Source of the DNA: Bradyrhizobium agreste
GTDB taxonomy: Bacteria > Pseudomonadota > Alphaproteobacteria > Rhizobiales > Xanthobacteraceae
Reading direction: 5' to 3'
Assembly: GCF_016031625.1 (NCBI RefSeq)
Contig: NZ_JACCHP010000014.1
Location: 62,001-126,000 of the forward strand
DNA: 64,000 nucleotides
The notes under the pieces: model-generated
Told to the model about the DNA's origin: nothing
Database searches by the model: none
What the model saw: only the letters and a program-made list of their open reading frames with translations
Program-made: the position numbers and the translations under genes
Shown: positions 25,621-37,042 of the stretch, piece after piece
Numbering within the stretch: position 1 is the first letter of the stretch
Layout of the letters: every line of letters starts with the position of its first letter

Positions 25621-27731
25621 TGCCCGATCTTTTGCTTGAACTGTTCTCGGAAGAAATCCCAGCGCGCATGCAGGCGAAGGCGGCCGATGATCTGCGCCGC
25701 ATGGTCACCGACAAGCTGGTTGCCGAAGGCCTGGTCTACGAGGGCGCAAAAGCCTTCGCGACGCCGCGGCGCCTTGCACTCACCGTGCACGGCATCCCTG
25801 CGCGCCAGCCTGATCTGAAGACCGAGCGCCGCGGCCCGAAGGTCGGCGCGCCAGATGCGGCCGTGCAGGGCTTCCTCAAGGCGACCGGATTGAAGTCGCT
25901 GGAGGAAGCAAAAATCCAGCGCGATCCCAAGGGTGATTTCTACATCGGCTTGATCGAGAAGCCTGGCCGCGACGCGATCGACGTGCTCGCGGAAATCCTG
26001 CCGGTCATCATCCGCACCTTCCCCTGGCCGAAATCGATGCGCTGGGGCGCGCGCTCCGGCAAGCCCGGCTCGCTGAACTGGGTGCGTCCGCTGCATGCGA
26101 TCACCGCGACCTTCGGCCTCGAGACCGAACAGCCCGATGTCGTGAAGTTCGAGGTCGATGGCATCGAGGCGGGCCAGACCACTTACGGCCATCGCTTCCT
26201 CGCGCCCGCGCCGATCCAAGTGCGTCGCTTCGAGGACTACGAAGCCAAGCTTCTTGCCGCGAAAGTCGTGCTCGACCCCGAGCGCCGCAAGGACGCGATC
26301 CTCTCCGACGCCAAGCAGCTCGCCTTCGCGCAAGGTTTTGAGCTGGTCGAGGACCAGAACCTGCTCGACGAGGTCGCCGGTCTCGTCGAATGGCCAATCG
26401 TGCTGATGGGCTCGTTCGAGCCGGAGTTCCTGAAGACTCCCGACGAAGTCATCCGCGCCACCATCCGCAACAACCAGAAGTGTTTTGTGGTGCGCGACCC
26501 CAGGACGGGCAAGCTCGCCAACAAGTTCATCCTGGTCGCCAATATCGAGGCGACCGATGGTGGTGCGACCATCATCGCCGGCAACGAGCGCGTCATCCGC
26601 GCGCGGCTGTCGGATGCGAAGTTCTTCTACGAGACGGACCTCAAGACCAAGCTCGAGGACCGGCTGGCGAAGTTCGAGCAGATCGTGTTCCACGAGAAAC
26701 TGGGAACGCAGGCGGAGCGCATCAAGCGCATCGAGCGCCTCGCCGCAGAGATCGCCCCGCTGGTCGGCGCCGACGTTGGCAAGGCCACGCGCGCGGCGCA
26801 TCTCGCCAAGGCGGATTTGCTGACCGAAGTCGTCGGCGAATTCCCGGAAGTGCAGGGCCTGATGGGCAAGTACTATGCGCTGGCGCAAGGCGAGGACGCC
26901 TCCGTCGCCGCGGCCTGCGAGGAGCACTACAAGCCGCAAGGGCCTGCCGATCGTGTGCCGACCGATCCGGTCAGTGTTGCCGTGGCGCTCGCGGACAAGA
27001 TCGATACGCTCGTTGGATTCTGGGCGATTGACGAAAAGCCAACGGGATCGAAGGACCCGTATGCGCTGCGCCGTGCGGCGTTGGGTGTGATCCGGGTCGT
27101 GCTCGACAATCAAATTAAGATCAGTTTGCGAGAAGTCGCTAGGGAGCATCTGGAGCGCTCATACGGGAAGCAATATTTGGAAGTTGCCGAGAAGCTCGAC
27201 GATCTGATGGTCTTCTTCGAAGACCGTCTTAAGGTCCAGTTGCGCGATCAGAGGGCACGTTACGATCTTGTTGACGCAGTGCTCAACTCCGGGTCGTTGG
27301 TACAAGGGCATCCTCTGGTCGTGATCGTCCGGCGCGTCGAGGCGCTGGGCAAGTTCCTCGACTCTGACGACGGCAAAAACCTACTTGCCGGCACCAAGCG
27401 CGCCAGCAACATCCTCTCGATCGAGGAGAAAAAGGACAAGCGCTTGTATCATGGCGCACCAAATGCTGCGCTTTACAATCTTGACGAGGAGAAGGCGCTG
27501 GCCGAGGCGATCGACGAGGTGCAGGTTGAAGCCAGTGCCGCCGTCGCAAAGGAAGACTTCGCCGCTGCGATGAGCGCGATGGCAAAGCTGCGTCCGCCGG
27601 TCGATGCGTTCTTCGACAAGGTCCGCGTCAACGACGACGATCCGAAGGTGCGCGAGAACCGCCTGAAGCTCCTCAACGAAATCCGCAGCGCCACGCGCGC
27701 GGTGGCCGATTTCTCGAAGATCCAGGATTGA
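25620..27731 (+). CDS. glyS: Glycyl-tRNA synthetase beta subunit
   Basis: The 703-residue beta chain starts within the glyQ stop codon. It has the family's LLLELFSEEIPARMQ start, the NNQKCFVVRD segment near residue 285, an HD-like region, and the C-terminal NRLKLLNEIR ending involved in tRNA binding. It binds tRNA-Gly and is needed for catalysis by the alpha chain. The stretch around 27060-27480 (residues about 480-620) uses codons such as TTG, CAA, ATT, GTA and AGG that are scarce in the rest of the gene, which suggests a recombined or relaxed segment. The reading frame is intact. Confidence 0.96.
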   Translation: MPDLLLELFSEEIPARMQAKAADDLRRMVTDKLVAEGLVYEGAKAFATPRRLALTVHGIPARQPDLKTERRGPKVGAPDAAVQGFLKATGLKSLEEAKIQRDPKGDFYIGLIEKPGRDAIDVLAEILPVIIRTFPWPKSMRWGARSGKPGSLNWVRPLHAITATFGLETEQPDVVKFEVDGIEAGQTTYGHRFLAPAPIQVRRFEDYEAKLLAAKVVLDPERRKDAILSDAKQLAFAQGFELVEDQNLLDEVAGLVEWPIVLMGSFEPEFLKTPDEVIRATIRNNQKCFVVRDPRTGKLANKFILVANIEATDGGATIIAGNERVIRARLSDAKFFYETDLKTKLEDRLAKFEQIVFHEKLGTQAERIKRIERLAAEIAPLVGADVGKATRAAHLAKADLLTEVVGEFPEVQGLMGKYYALAQGEDASVAAACEEHYKPQGPADRVPTDPVSVAVALADKIDTLVGFWAIDEKPTGSKDPYALRRAALGVIRVVLDNQIKISLREVAREHLERSYGKQYLEVAEKLDDLMVFFEDRLKVQLRDQRARYDLVDAVLNSGSLVQGHPLVVIVRRVEALGKFLDSDDGKNLLAGTKRASNILSIEEKKDKRLYHGAPNAALYNLDEEKALAEAIDEVQVEASAAVAKEDFAAAMSAMAKLRPPVDAFFDKVRVNDDDPKVRENRLKLLNEIRSATRAVADFSKIQD

Positions 27732-27756
27732 GGCGCGGCCGCGCAACAAGCACCAC

Positions 27757-27863
27757 CGTCATTCCGGGGCGCGCCACCTGGCGCGAGCCCGGAATCCATT
27801 TCTCCTCATGACGCGCGGCACGATGGATTCCGGGTTCGCGCTTTCGCGCGCCCCGGAATGACA
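27757..27863. repeat. Intergenic palindromic repeat, family B
   Basis: Another family B copy, CGTCATTCCGGGGCGCGCC to GCGCGCCCCGGAATGACAG. It lies between the convergent glyS and DUF1236 genes and directly abuts the terminator hairpin that follows. Confidence 0.9.
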
Positions 27864-27867
27864 GAAC

Positions 27868-27906
27868 AAAAAAGCCCCGCCCGGCGGGGGGAGGACCGGG
27901 CGGGGC
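27868..27906 (-). terminator. Rho-independent terminator for the DUF1236 gene
   Basis: Perfect 11-bp stem GCCCCGCCCGG/CCGGGCGGGGC with an 11-base loop, followed on the minus strand by six T residues. It is 73 bases past the stop of the minus-strand DUF1236 gene. Confidence 0.85.
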
Positions 27907-27979
27907 CTGATGTCCGATTTAACACTGCTCGCGCCAGCCTGATGTGACGCGCCGGACATCGAATGCAGTGGCAGCGTTC

Positions 27980-28333
27980 TTAGTCCAGCACCTCGACGAT
28001 GCGGCGCGAGCGCGGCTCGACCAGCACGGTCTCGCCGTTCACGACGGTGTAGCGATAGGTCGTGGCGCCGAAACGTTGCGGCACGTCATAATAGGTAATG
28101 CCTGCCTCGGGTAAGGTCGTGCCGACCACCACGCGATCCGGAATGCGGAAGGCTGGCACGCGTTGTTCGATGACATATTCGCGAAAAGCCGGCCGCTGTT
28201 CGACGGCAATGGTCGGCGCGCCGTCGACGATGGCGGGCGCGCGTCCGATCGTGACATCGCTTTGCGCCTGCGCCGCAAGGGGCGCGCCAGTCGCGGCCGC
28301 AAGCGCTGCGAGAGCAAAAATCCTGTTCCGCAT
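27980..28333 (-). CDS. DUF1236-type secreted protein
   Basis: The 117-residue protein has a signal peptide (MRNRIFALAALAAATGAPLAAQA) and a C-terminal DUF1236-like domain, with the pattern PEAGITYYDVPQRFG..YRYTVVNGETVLVEP..RRIVEVLD. DUF1236 proteins are small periplasmic proteins of unknown function, common in rhizobia. I start it at 28333 because AGGAGT precedes that ATG at the right distance; an upstream start would spoil the signal peptide. It has its own terminator. Confidence 0.85.
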   Translation of the reverse strand: MRNRIFALAALAAATGAPLAAQAQSDVTIGRAPAIVDGAPTIAVEQRPAFREYVIEQRVPAFRIPDRVVVGTTLPEAGITYYDVPQRFGATTYRYTVVNGETVLVEPRSRRIVEVLD

Positions 28334-28535
28334 GGACAACTCCTTCGACGTGATTCTTCGGCCCAATGCGTTGCCCGCCGCCAATGTTCCGGGAAAAGGC
28401 CTGCCGTAACAGCGGCAATTTCGGGCAGTTTTCGTGAGGCCGGGAACTCGCAGCAGGTCTTGCGCATCTCTACTCCCGGAACCCAGCCGGTTATGATCCG
28501 CGCGCGATTCGCCTCACCTCACAGAAAGATAATTC

Positions 28536-28691
28536 ATGCACATCACCGTCGCCCACATTTCGCCGATCCTGTCGTTGATTGCGGGCGTGCTCATCCTGAT
28601 CATGCCGCGGCTTCTCAACCTCATCGTCGCGATCTTCCTCATCGTCAACGGCGCGATCGGGCTCGGGCTCCTGAAGTGGCTCCGCTTCTAG
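28536..28691 (+). CDS. DUF3096-family small membrane protein
   Basis: The 51-residue product is almost entirely hydrophobic: two membrane helices (about residues 8-24 and 26-46) joined by a PRL turn and ending KWLRF. The pattern ISPILSLIAGVLILIMPRLL followed by NLIVAIFLIVNGAIGL is that of DUF3096. Function unknown. It lies alone on the plus strand, 96 bases upstream of ppdK, divergent from the DUF1236 gene. Confidence 0.8.
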   Translation: MHITVAHISPILSLIAGVLILIMPRLLNLIVAIFLIVNGAIGLGLLKWLRF

Positions 28692-28787
28692 GCGTTCACT
28701 TTTCGGAACAGTCCGTCTTGCGCGGGCCCGCCCAAAATGGTGTAAGGCCCGCGATTTCCCATTCCTCTCGCAGGTTGTGTGCAAGCT

Positions 28788-31715
<2,928 letters not shown>

Positions 31716-31739
31716 GCCGAAGCACAGATACGGAGTTTG

Positions 31740-31770
31740 AAAGAGGCGGGGTCCGGCCCCGCCTCTTTTA
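31740..31770 (+). terminator. Rho-independent terminator of ppdK
   Basis: AAAGAGGCGGGG pairs with CCCCGCCTCTTT across a five-base loop, and a T-rich run (TTTTATTT) follows. It starts 25 bases after the ppdK stop. The stem could also serve the convergent transporter gene on the other strand, which has A residues in the required place. Confidence 0.92.
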
Positions 31771-31811
31771 TTTCAGCTCTTCGCAATACGGGCTGGGGCG
31801 CGCAGCGCCGC

Positions 31812-33086
31812 TCACATCATCCCGGTCTCGTCCTCCTCGGCCTGCCCGATCAGCGCCGCGCTCGCCACCGCCTCGCGGCGGGGCACGACGAACATCATCA
31901 CGCAGGCGCAAAGGATCGAGATCGCGAGCACCGCTGAGGTCAGCGGCAGCGTCGTTGCGGAGTGGCCGCCGAGATAGGCGCCGAACTGCGACATCAGTGC
32001 GCCAATGCCTTGCTGCAGGAAGCCCATCGCTCCCGAGGCGGTGCCGGCCGCTTCGGGACGGATGCTGATGGCGCCTGCGGCGGAATTCGCCATCACGAAG
32101 GCGTTGCCGGCCATCACGATCATCTGGGTGCCGAACAGCCAGGCGGGCGCCTCGTTCCAGCCGGCGAAGCTCCAGAGCAGGTTCGCAAGACTGCCGCAGA
32201 GCTGCAGGGCGAGCCCGAACCAGATCAGCTTCTCCAGCGAATGGCGCGGCGCAAAGCGCACGCAGAGCAGATTGCCGACCAGAAACGCAAAGCCCGTGGT
32301 CGCGAACCAGGCGCCGTATTCGGCGCTGCTGCGGCCCATCTGCGTCACCACGATGTAGGGCCCGCCGCCGGCAAAGGTGAAGATGATCTGGGACGCGAGC
32401 ACCTGGCACATCACATAGCCGACGAAGGCGCGATTGCGGATCAGCATGCCGAGATCGCCGCGAAAGCCGCTGCCGGCGGCACGGCTGCGGCGGGTCTCAG
32501 GCAGCGCCAAGGCGATCCCGACGGCAACGACGATGGCCGCGACGGTGATGGCGTAGAAGATCGCGCGCCAGCCCAACGCGGTCTCGATCAGGCCGCCGGT
32601 GAGCGGCGAGACCATCTGCCCGATCATCAGCGCCGCGACCACGAGGCTGATCATCGAGGCGACGCGGTCGCGCTCGTAGATGTCGCGGATGATGGCCCGG
32701 CTGATCACCATGCCGGATGCGCCGCCGAGCGCCTGGAAGAAGCGTGCGGCGATCAATTGCGGCAGGGTCTCGGCAAAAATGCAGGCGCCGCTGGCAACCA
32801 CCATAAGCGCCAGTCCCCCCAGCAGCACCGGACGGCGGCCGAACCGGTCAGACAGCGGACCCATGATCAGCTGCGACAGCGCGATGCCGACCATGTAGAG
32901 CGACACCGTCATCTGCGCCACCGAGATGTCGCTGCCGAACGTCGTCGCCAGCACGGGCAGCGCCGGAACCAGGATGTAGAGCGAGATCGGCGCGACCCCG
33001 GTCATCACGACCAGCAGCAGCAACACCAGACGAGACGTCGCGATGTTGCTGGCCATTTCCGGCGGCTTGCTGATCATGCCGTGCAT
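31812..33086 (-). CDS. Bcr/CflA-family drug resistance exporter (MFS)
   Basis: The 424-residue protein has twelve predicted membrane segments. Its signatures are those of the Bcr/CflA group: the loop GPLSDRFGRRPVLLGG between helices 2 and 3, and RFFQALGGASGMVISRAIIRD in helix 4. It should export drugs or small metabolites using the proton gradient. Three in-frame ATGs lie within the first 11 codons, and no strong ribosome-binding site decides between them. It is convergent with ppdK. Confidence 0.9.
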   Translation of the reverse strand: MHGMISKPPEMASNIATSRLVLLLLVVMTGVAPISLYILVPALPVLATTFGSDISVAQMTVSLYMVGIALSQLIMGPLSDRFGRRPVLLGGLALMVVASGACIFAETLPQLIAARFFQALGGASGMVISRAIIRDIYERDRVASMISLVVAALMIGQMVSPLTGGLIETALGWRAIFYAITVAAIVVAVGIALALPETRRSRAAGSGFRGDLGMLIRNRAFVGYVMCQVLASQIIFTFAGGGPYIVVTQMGRSSAEYGAWFATTGFAFLVGNLLCVRFAPRHSLEKLIWFGLALQLCGSLANLLWSFAGWNEAPAWLFGTQMIVMAGNAFVMANSAAGAISIRPEAAGTASGAMGFLQQGIGALMSQFGAYLGGHSATTLPLTSAVLAISILCACVMMFVVPRREAVASAALIGQAEEDETGMM

Positions 33087-33176
33087 CGCCGGACACTAGC
33101 TGCATCGCGTCACGAGCGAATACGCTCATTTCGGCATACGGCTATGCGCGAGGCGTCAAGCCGTCTTTTGACGGAT

Positions 33177-35006
33177 CTAGAGCTTCAGCTCCGCCGTGGC
33201 CTGATCGAGCCAGGCCTTCGTCGCCTCGTCCAGCGCCGGCCGCACGTCGTTCCTGACGCGCGCATGATAGGCGTTCAGCCAATCGAGCTCGTCGCGGCTC
33301 AGCATCGCGACATCGATCAGGCGGCGGTCGATCGGCGCCAAGGTCAGCGTCTCGAACGCGTTCATCGGCTTCTCGGCGCCCTTGATCTCGGCGGCGACGA
33401 CCAGCTCGAGATTCTCGATGCGGATGCCGAAGCCGTCGGTCTTGTAATAGCCGGGCTCGTTGGACAGGATCATGCCGCGCTTCAGCGGCGTGGTGCCGAG
33501 CTTCGAAATGCGCGCCGGCCCCTCATGCACCGAGAGATAGCTGCCGACGCCGTGGCCGGTGCCGTGCTCGAAATCGAGCCCGGCGGCCCAGAGATATTGC
33601 CGCGCCAGCGTGTCGAGTTGCGCGCCCGTGGTGCCGTCCGGAAAGACGGCGCGCGCGATCGCGATGTGGCCGCGCAGAACGCGGGTGAAGCGGTCACGCA
33701 TCTCATCCGTCGGCTTGCCCACCGCCATGGTGCGCGTGACGTCGGTGGTGCCGTCTTCATATTGCGCGCCGGAATCGATCAACAGGAGATCGCCGGGCGC
33801 GATCCGCCGGTTGCTCTTGCGGCTGACGCGGTAATGCACGATGGCGCCGTTCGGGCCGGTGCCGGAGATGGTCGGGAACGAGACGTCCTTGAGCGCGCCG
33901 GTGTCGCGGCGGAAGGTTTCCAGCGCCTCGACCGCGTCGATCTCGGTGAGCTTGCCGCTTGGCGCTTCGCGATCGATCCATGCGAGGAAGCGCGCCAGCG
34001 CCACGGCGTCGCGCACGTGAGCCGTCTTGGTGCCCTTGATCTCGGTCGCGTTCTTGACCGCCTTGAGCAGTGCAACCGGATCGCTGCCGCGCACCGGCTT
34101 GCCGCCGGCGGCCGTGATCAGCCGGCTGAGTGCGTCGGCCGCGGTGGCGTTGTCGAGCGCGATCGATCCACCAGTCTTGGCCAGCGCCATCAGCGTCGGC
34201 GCCATGGCGTCGGGTTCGCGCACGTCGGCGGACTGCTCGAGATGGTCGCGTGTGAGGTTGGAGAGCTTGCGGTGGTCGATGAAGATGGTGGGACGGCCGT
34301 CCTTCGGCACCAGCGCGTAGGACAGCGGCAGCGGCGTATGGGCGACGTCGGCGCCGCGGATGTTGAAGGTCCAGGCCACGGCGTGGCTGTCCGACAGCAC
34401 CAGCGCATCGGTGCCGAGCTTGGCGATCTCGGCCCTGATCTGCGTCAGTTTCTCCGCTTCAGTGAGACCGGCATGCTGGAGGCTGTGCACCGCGACCGGG
34501 GCGAGCGGCGGCTGTGGCCGGTCCTGCCAGACTGCATCGATCGGATTGCTGTCGACGGCGACCAACTCGGCGCCGGCCTTGGCGCAGGCTGCGGACAGCC
34601 GCTCGGCTGCCGAAAAAGTGTGCAGCCAAGGATCAAATCCGAGGCGGTCGCCGGCCTTCAGATGCGCCGCCACCCAGCTCTCCGGCGGCGGGTCGATCAG
34701 CGCTTCCACCGCCCACGCCTTGACGTCGACCTGCTTGGCCGCTTGCAGCGTGTAGCGCCCGTCGACGAACAGCGCAGCCTCATGCGGCAGAACCACGGCT
34801 AGTCCCGCCGAGCCGGTAAAGCCGGTCAGCCAGGCGAGCCGCTCTTCCGATGGCGGCACGTATTCGTTCTGCTGCTGATCGGCACGTGGCACGACGAAGC
34901 CGGTCAACTTGCGACGGGCAAGCTCTTCGCGAAGTGCGGCCAGTCGTGCCGCCAACGCGACGCCGGCCTCCGGCTCCTCGAATGTCTGGAAGTGCGCTTC
35001 GAACAT
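33177..35006 (-). CDS. M24 aminopeptidase P-family peptidase
   Basis: The 609-residue protein has the three-domain layout of the long, eukaryote-like Xaa-Pro aminopeptidases: two creatinase-type N-terminal domains and a C-terminal pita-bread catalytic domain. Metal ligands are visible as the two Asp in LLIDSGAQYEDGTTDVTRT, His in FEHGTGHGVG, and Glu in SNEPGYY and IENLELVV. It removes an N-terminal residue preceding proline, in the cytosol. It appears to be a single-gene unit. Confidence 0.93.
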   Translation of the reverse strand: MFEAHFQTFEEPEAGVALAARLAALREELARRKLTGFVVPRADQQQNEYVPPSEERLAWLTGFTGSAGLAVVLPHEAALFVDGRYTLQAAKQVDVKAWAVEALIDPPPESWVAAHLKAGDRLGFDPWLHTFSAAERLSAACAKAGAELVAVDSNPIDAVWQDRPQPPLAPVAVHSLQHAGLTEAEKLTQIRAEIAKLGTDALVLSDSHAVAWTFNIRGADVAHTPLPLSYALVPKDGRPTIFIDHRKLSNLTRDHLEQSADVREPDAMAPTLMALAKTGGSIALDNATAADALSRLITAAGGKPVRGSDPVALLKAVKNATEIKGTKTAHVRDAVALARFLAWIDREAPSGKLTEIDAVEALETFRRDTGALKDVSFPTISGTGPNGAIVHYRVSRKSNRRIAPGDLLLIDSGAQYEDGTTDVTRTMAVGKPTDEMRDRFTRVLRGHIAIARAVFPDGTTGAQLDTLARQYLWAAGLDFEHGTGHGVGSYLSVHEGPARISKLGTTPLKRGMILSNEPGYYKTDGFGIRIENLELVVAAEIKGAEKPMNAFETLTLAPIDRRLIDVAMLSRDELDWLNAYHARVRNDVRPALDEATKAWLDQATAELKL

Positions 35007-35192
35007 GGTGGATCACTTTAGGATCATGGGGATCAGTCCGCAATCTAGACGCATTTGCGTCGCATCTGGCATGGACTGTGCTTGAATAGTTCCATTCGAA
35101 TTGAGTGAAGTAAAGGATGCGGCAGTTGCGCTTCGTCCGGATAACAGGGAAATTCGAGCAGGTGGTTCATCTCAACGGCGAGGGGACACACG

Positions 35193-35372
35193 ATGCCAGC
35201 GTTCACCTTTGAGAAGATTTCGCCGCCGGCGCGCCGCGCCCCGACGGCGGCAGTACCGAAGAAGCCGCGCGGCCTCATCAGCCAGATGATCGACCGTTTC
35301 GCCGAGCGCCGCGCCAGGCGCGCTTTGCAGGGGCAGGGCGCGTCACGCCGCGATGAGAAGCCGAGGGAATAA
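35193..35372 (+). CDS. 59-residue basic hypothetical protein
   Basis: A short reading frame with GAGGGG eight bases before its ATG. The product starts MPAFTFEKISPPARRAPT, continues with a Pro/Lys linker and ends in a strongly basic helix containing MIDRFAERRARRALQ. It could bind nucleic acid or a protein partner; I do not recognise it. The arrangement of a KPRGLISQMIDRFAERRARRA core resembles small proteins I have seen annotated as hypothetical in Bradyrhizobium. The upstream 185 bases have no other gene. Confidence 0.6.
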   Translation: MPAFTFEKISPPARRAPTAAVPKKPRGLISQMIDRFAERRARRALQGQGASRRDEKPRE

Positions 35373-35392
35373 TGCGGCGCGGGTTGGCATTT

Positions 35393-35531
35393 CACCTCTC
35401 CCCGCTTGCGGGGAGAGGTCGGACCGCATCGCAGATGCGATCCGGGTGAGGGGGTACAGGTCTCTCGACGATCTCGCGTGTGGAGAGAGGCCCCTCACCC
35501 CAACCCTCTCCCCGTAAGAACGGGGCGAGGG
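35393..35531. repeat. Intergenic palindromic repeat, family C
   Basis: CACCTCTCCCCGCTTGCGGG opens the element and TCTCCCCGTAAGAACGGGGCG closes it, with GATCCGGGTGAGGGG inside. Copies are at 49222-49343 and 58133-58268. It lies between the small basic protein gene and prmA, which are convergent. Confidence 0.88.
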
Positions 35532-35556
35532 AGCGCACCGCCACCTTGGACGCGCT

Positions 35557-36444
35557 TTACCTCACCTTCCGCAACAACAAGCTGCTCCATCCCTCGATGC
35601 GCAGATGCTTCACCGGCACGAGGCCGCGGGCACGGTAGGCGGCGATCACGGCGGGCGCCTGGTGCGTCAAGAGGCCGGAGAGGATGACGCGAGCGCCAGG
35701 CGCAAGGTGCCGCACCATCGGGCTCGCCAATTGCCGCAACGGATTGGCAAGGATATTTGCGAGCACCAGGTCGAACGGGCCTCTACGCGCAAAATCCGGC
35801 GCGGCAAAGCCGGTCGCGCGGATGACCCGCACATGATTGCCAACTTCGTTCAGCGTGGCGTTCTCAGCCGCCACCCGTACCGATGGCGGATCGATGTCGG
35901 AGGCCAGCACCGCGCGATGCAGCACCTTCGCCGCCGCGATCGCCAGCACGCCTGTGCCGGTGCCGAGATCGAGCAGATTCCTAGGGCGGGAACTCTTCAG
36001 GACATGGTCAAGCAGAAGTAAACAGCCGCGCGTCGTGCCATGGTGACCGGTGCCGAAGGCGAGCGCCGCCTCGATCTCGATGGCGAGCTTGTTCGGCGCC
36101 ACACGGTCACGATCGTGGCTGCCGTGCACGACGAAGCGGCCCGCCGGCACCGGGACGAGATCTTCGAGGCTGGCCTTGACCCAGTCCTTGGCTTCGACGG
36201 TGTCGAAGACGAGCGTCGCCGCGATCTCATTTCCTGCTGAAGTTGCAACGAGTTCGCGCAGCCATGCCTGATCCGGCGCATCGGCGAAATGCAGCGTGAC
36301 GTCCCATCGTCCGTCAGGCCGTTCGAAGGCGGCAACTGCCGCGTCGCCGTCGAAAAACACCTCGGTGAGCACGTCGACGACGCGCTTGGCGTCGACTTCG
36401 CTGCCGATCGAGAAGCTGGCGCGATGGGTGGGGGAAAGCTGCAT
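35557..36444 (-). CDS. prmA: Ribosomal protein L11 methyltransferase
   Basis: PrmA trimethylates lysines and the N-terminus of ribosomal protein L11. The C-terminal two-thirds is a class I methyltransferase with AFGTGHHGTTRGCL, the SAM-binding NLLDLGTGTGVLAIAAAKV, and DLVLANILANPLRQL. The N-terminal third is the substrate-recognition domain. From the ATG at 36444 it has 295 residues, the usual size. A GTG at 36510 would add 22 residues but has no ribosome-binding site. Confidence 0.93.
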   Translation of the reverse strand: MQLSPTHRASFSIGSEVDAKRVVDVLTEVFFDGDAAVAAFERPDGRWDVTLHFADAPDQAWLRELVATSAGNEIAATLVFDTVEAKDWVKASLEDLVPVPAGRFVVHGSHDRDRVAPNKLAIEIEAALAFGTGHHGTTRGCLLLLDHVLKSSRPRNLLDLGTGTGVLAIAAAKVLHRAVLASDIDPPSVRVAAENATLNEVGNHVRVIRATGFAAPDFARRGPFDLVLANILANPLRQLASPMVRHLAPGARVILSGLLTHQAPAVIAAYRARGLVPVKHLRIEGWSSLLLRKVR

Positions 36445-36596
36445 CAGGGGTCCGTTCAGTGCAATTTTTGGAACTTTTGGTGCCAAGTTTCCCGACAAGT
36501 TAAGGTTCACGCGTTAACGCGCCTGTAGCGTGTGCCACGTATATTTTCGGATGCATAAGCCAACCAACGCATCTTGGAATTGAACGGAGGCGAGCC

Positions 36597-36761
36597 TTGA
36601 AGCGCATGATTCAAAAGTTCTGGTCGGACGAGTCCGGTGCAACCGCGATCGAATACGGCCTGATCGCCGCGGGTATCGCCCTGGCGATCATCACCGTGGT
36701 GAACGGCCTCGGCACCACCATGAACGAGAAGTTCACGTCGATTAGCACCTCCTTGAAGTAA
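36597..36761 (+). CDS. Flp-family type IVb pilin
   Basis: This 54-residue pilin precursor begins at a TTG, chosen because GGAGG lies seven bases upstream; the nearest ATG is three codons later and too far from it. The class IVb prepilin signal is plain: a short basic leader ending ESG, then ATAIEYGLIAAGIALAIITV with Glu at mature position 5. A TadV-type peptidase would cut after the Gly, and the hydrophobic helix would pack into a Flp/Tad pilus. None of the tad assembly genes is in this window. A 12-base palindrome CGCGTTAACGCG lies upstream at 36510-36521, and a terminator follows. Confidence 0.9.
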   Translation: MKRMIQKFWSDESGATAIEYGLIAAGIALAIITVVNGLGTTMNEKFTSISTSLK

Positions 36762-36816
36762 TTTCCGCCGGCTTCTCCCAGCGGGGGCTATTTTCTTCAA
36801 AGGCTATTCCTGATCA

Positions 36817-36856
36817 CCGCCCGCTGGGGATTCCCCCGGCGGGCGGGGTCGTTTTT
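36817..36856 (+). terminator. Rho-independent terminator of the Flp pilin gene
   Basis: CCGCCCGCTGGGG pairs with CCCCGGCGGGCGG (one G-T pair) over an ATTC loop, and GTCGTTTTT follows. It lies 55 bases past the pilin stop codon. Confidence 0.85.
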
Positions 36857-36874
36857 GCCGCCCGACTTCACAGC

Positions 36875-37042
36875 TTATCCCCCGGCTTGTCCCGTCCCTG
36901 TCTACCACTTTTCCCGTGATCGCCCCGCCGATTGTCCACCGGCTTTCCCCAGGATCGCTACCGGCCCTCTCGCCGAAGCATCCCCGGCCGGTCACAGACC
37001 TTTCGACAGCCTGTCCACAGCCAATCCACAGCCCTATCCACG
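36875..37042. other. Cluster of DnaA-box-like 9-mers
   Basis: Within 170 bases the plus strand has TTATCCCCC (36875), TTGTCCACC (36932), CTGTCCACA (37011), CAATCCACA (37022) and CTATCCACG (37034). Each differs from the DnaA consensus TTATNCACA at two or so positions, and all are in the same orientation. There is no AT-rich unwinding region, so it does not look like a chromosomal origin; titration sites or chance are possible. Confidence 0.25.

Noticed and set aside
31962..34802. 946-codon open frame opposite the drug exporter and aminopeptidase genes
   Set aside because: It spans two well-supported minus-strand genes, has no domains and consists of Arg/His/Asp-rich sequence typical of reverse-frame reading in GC-rich DNA.
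36482..36530. CtrA-type site TTAA-N7-TTAA upstream of the pilin
   Set aside because: The two TTAA half-sites are ten bases apart (GGTTCACGCG), not seven, so the match is not convincing.
36860..37042. Chromosomal origin of replication
   Set aside because: DnaA-like sites are degenerate, there is no AT-rich unwinding element and no dnaA, hemE, parAB or similar origin-linked gene nearby.
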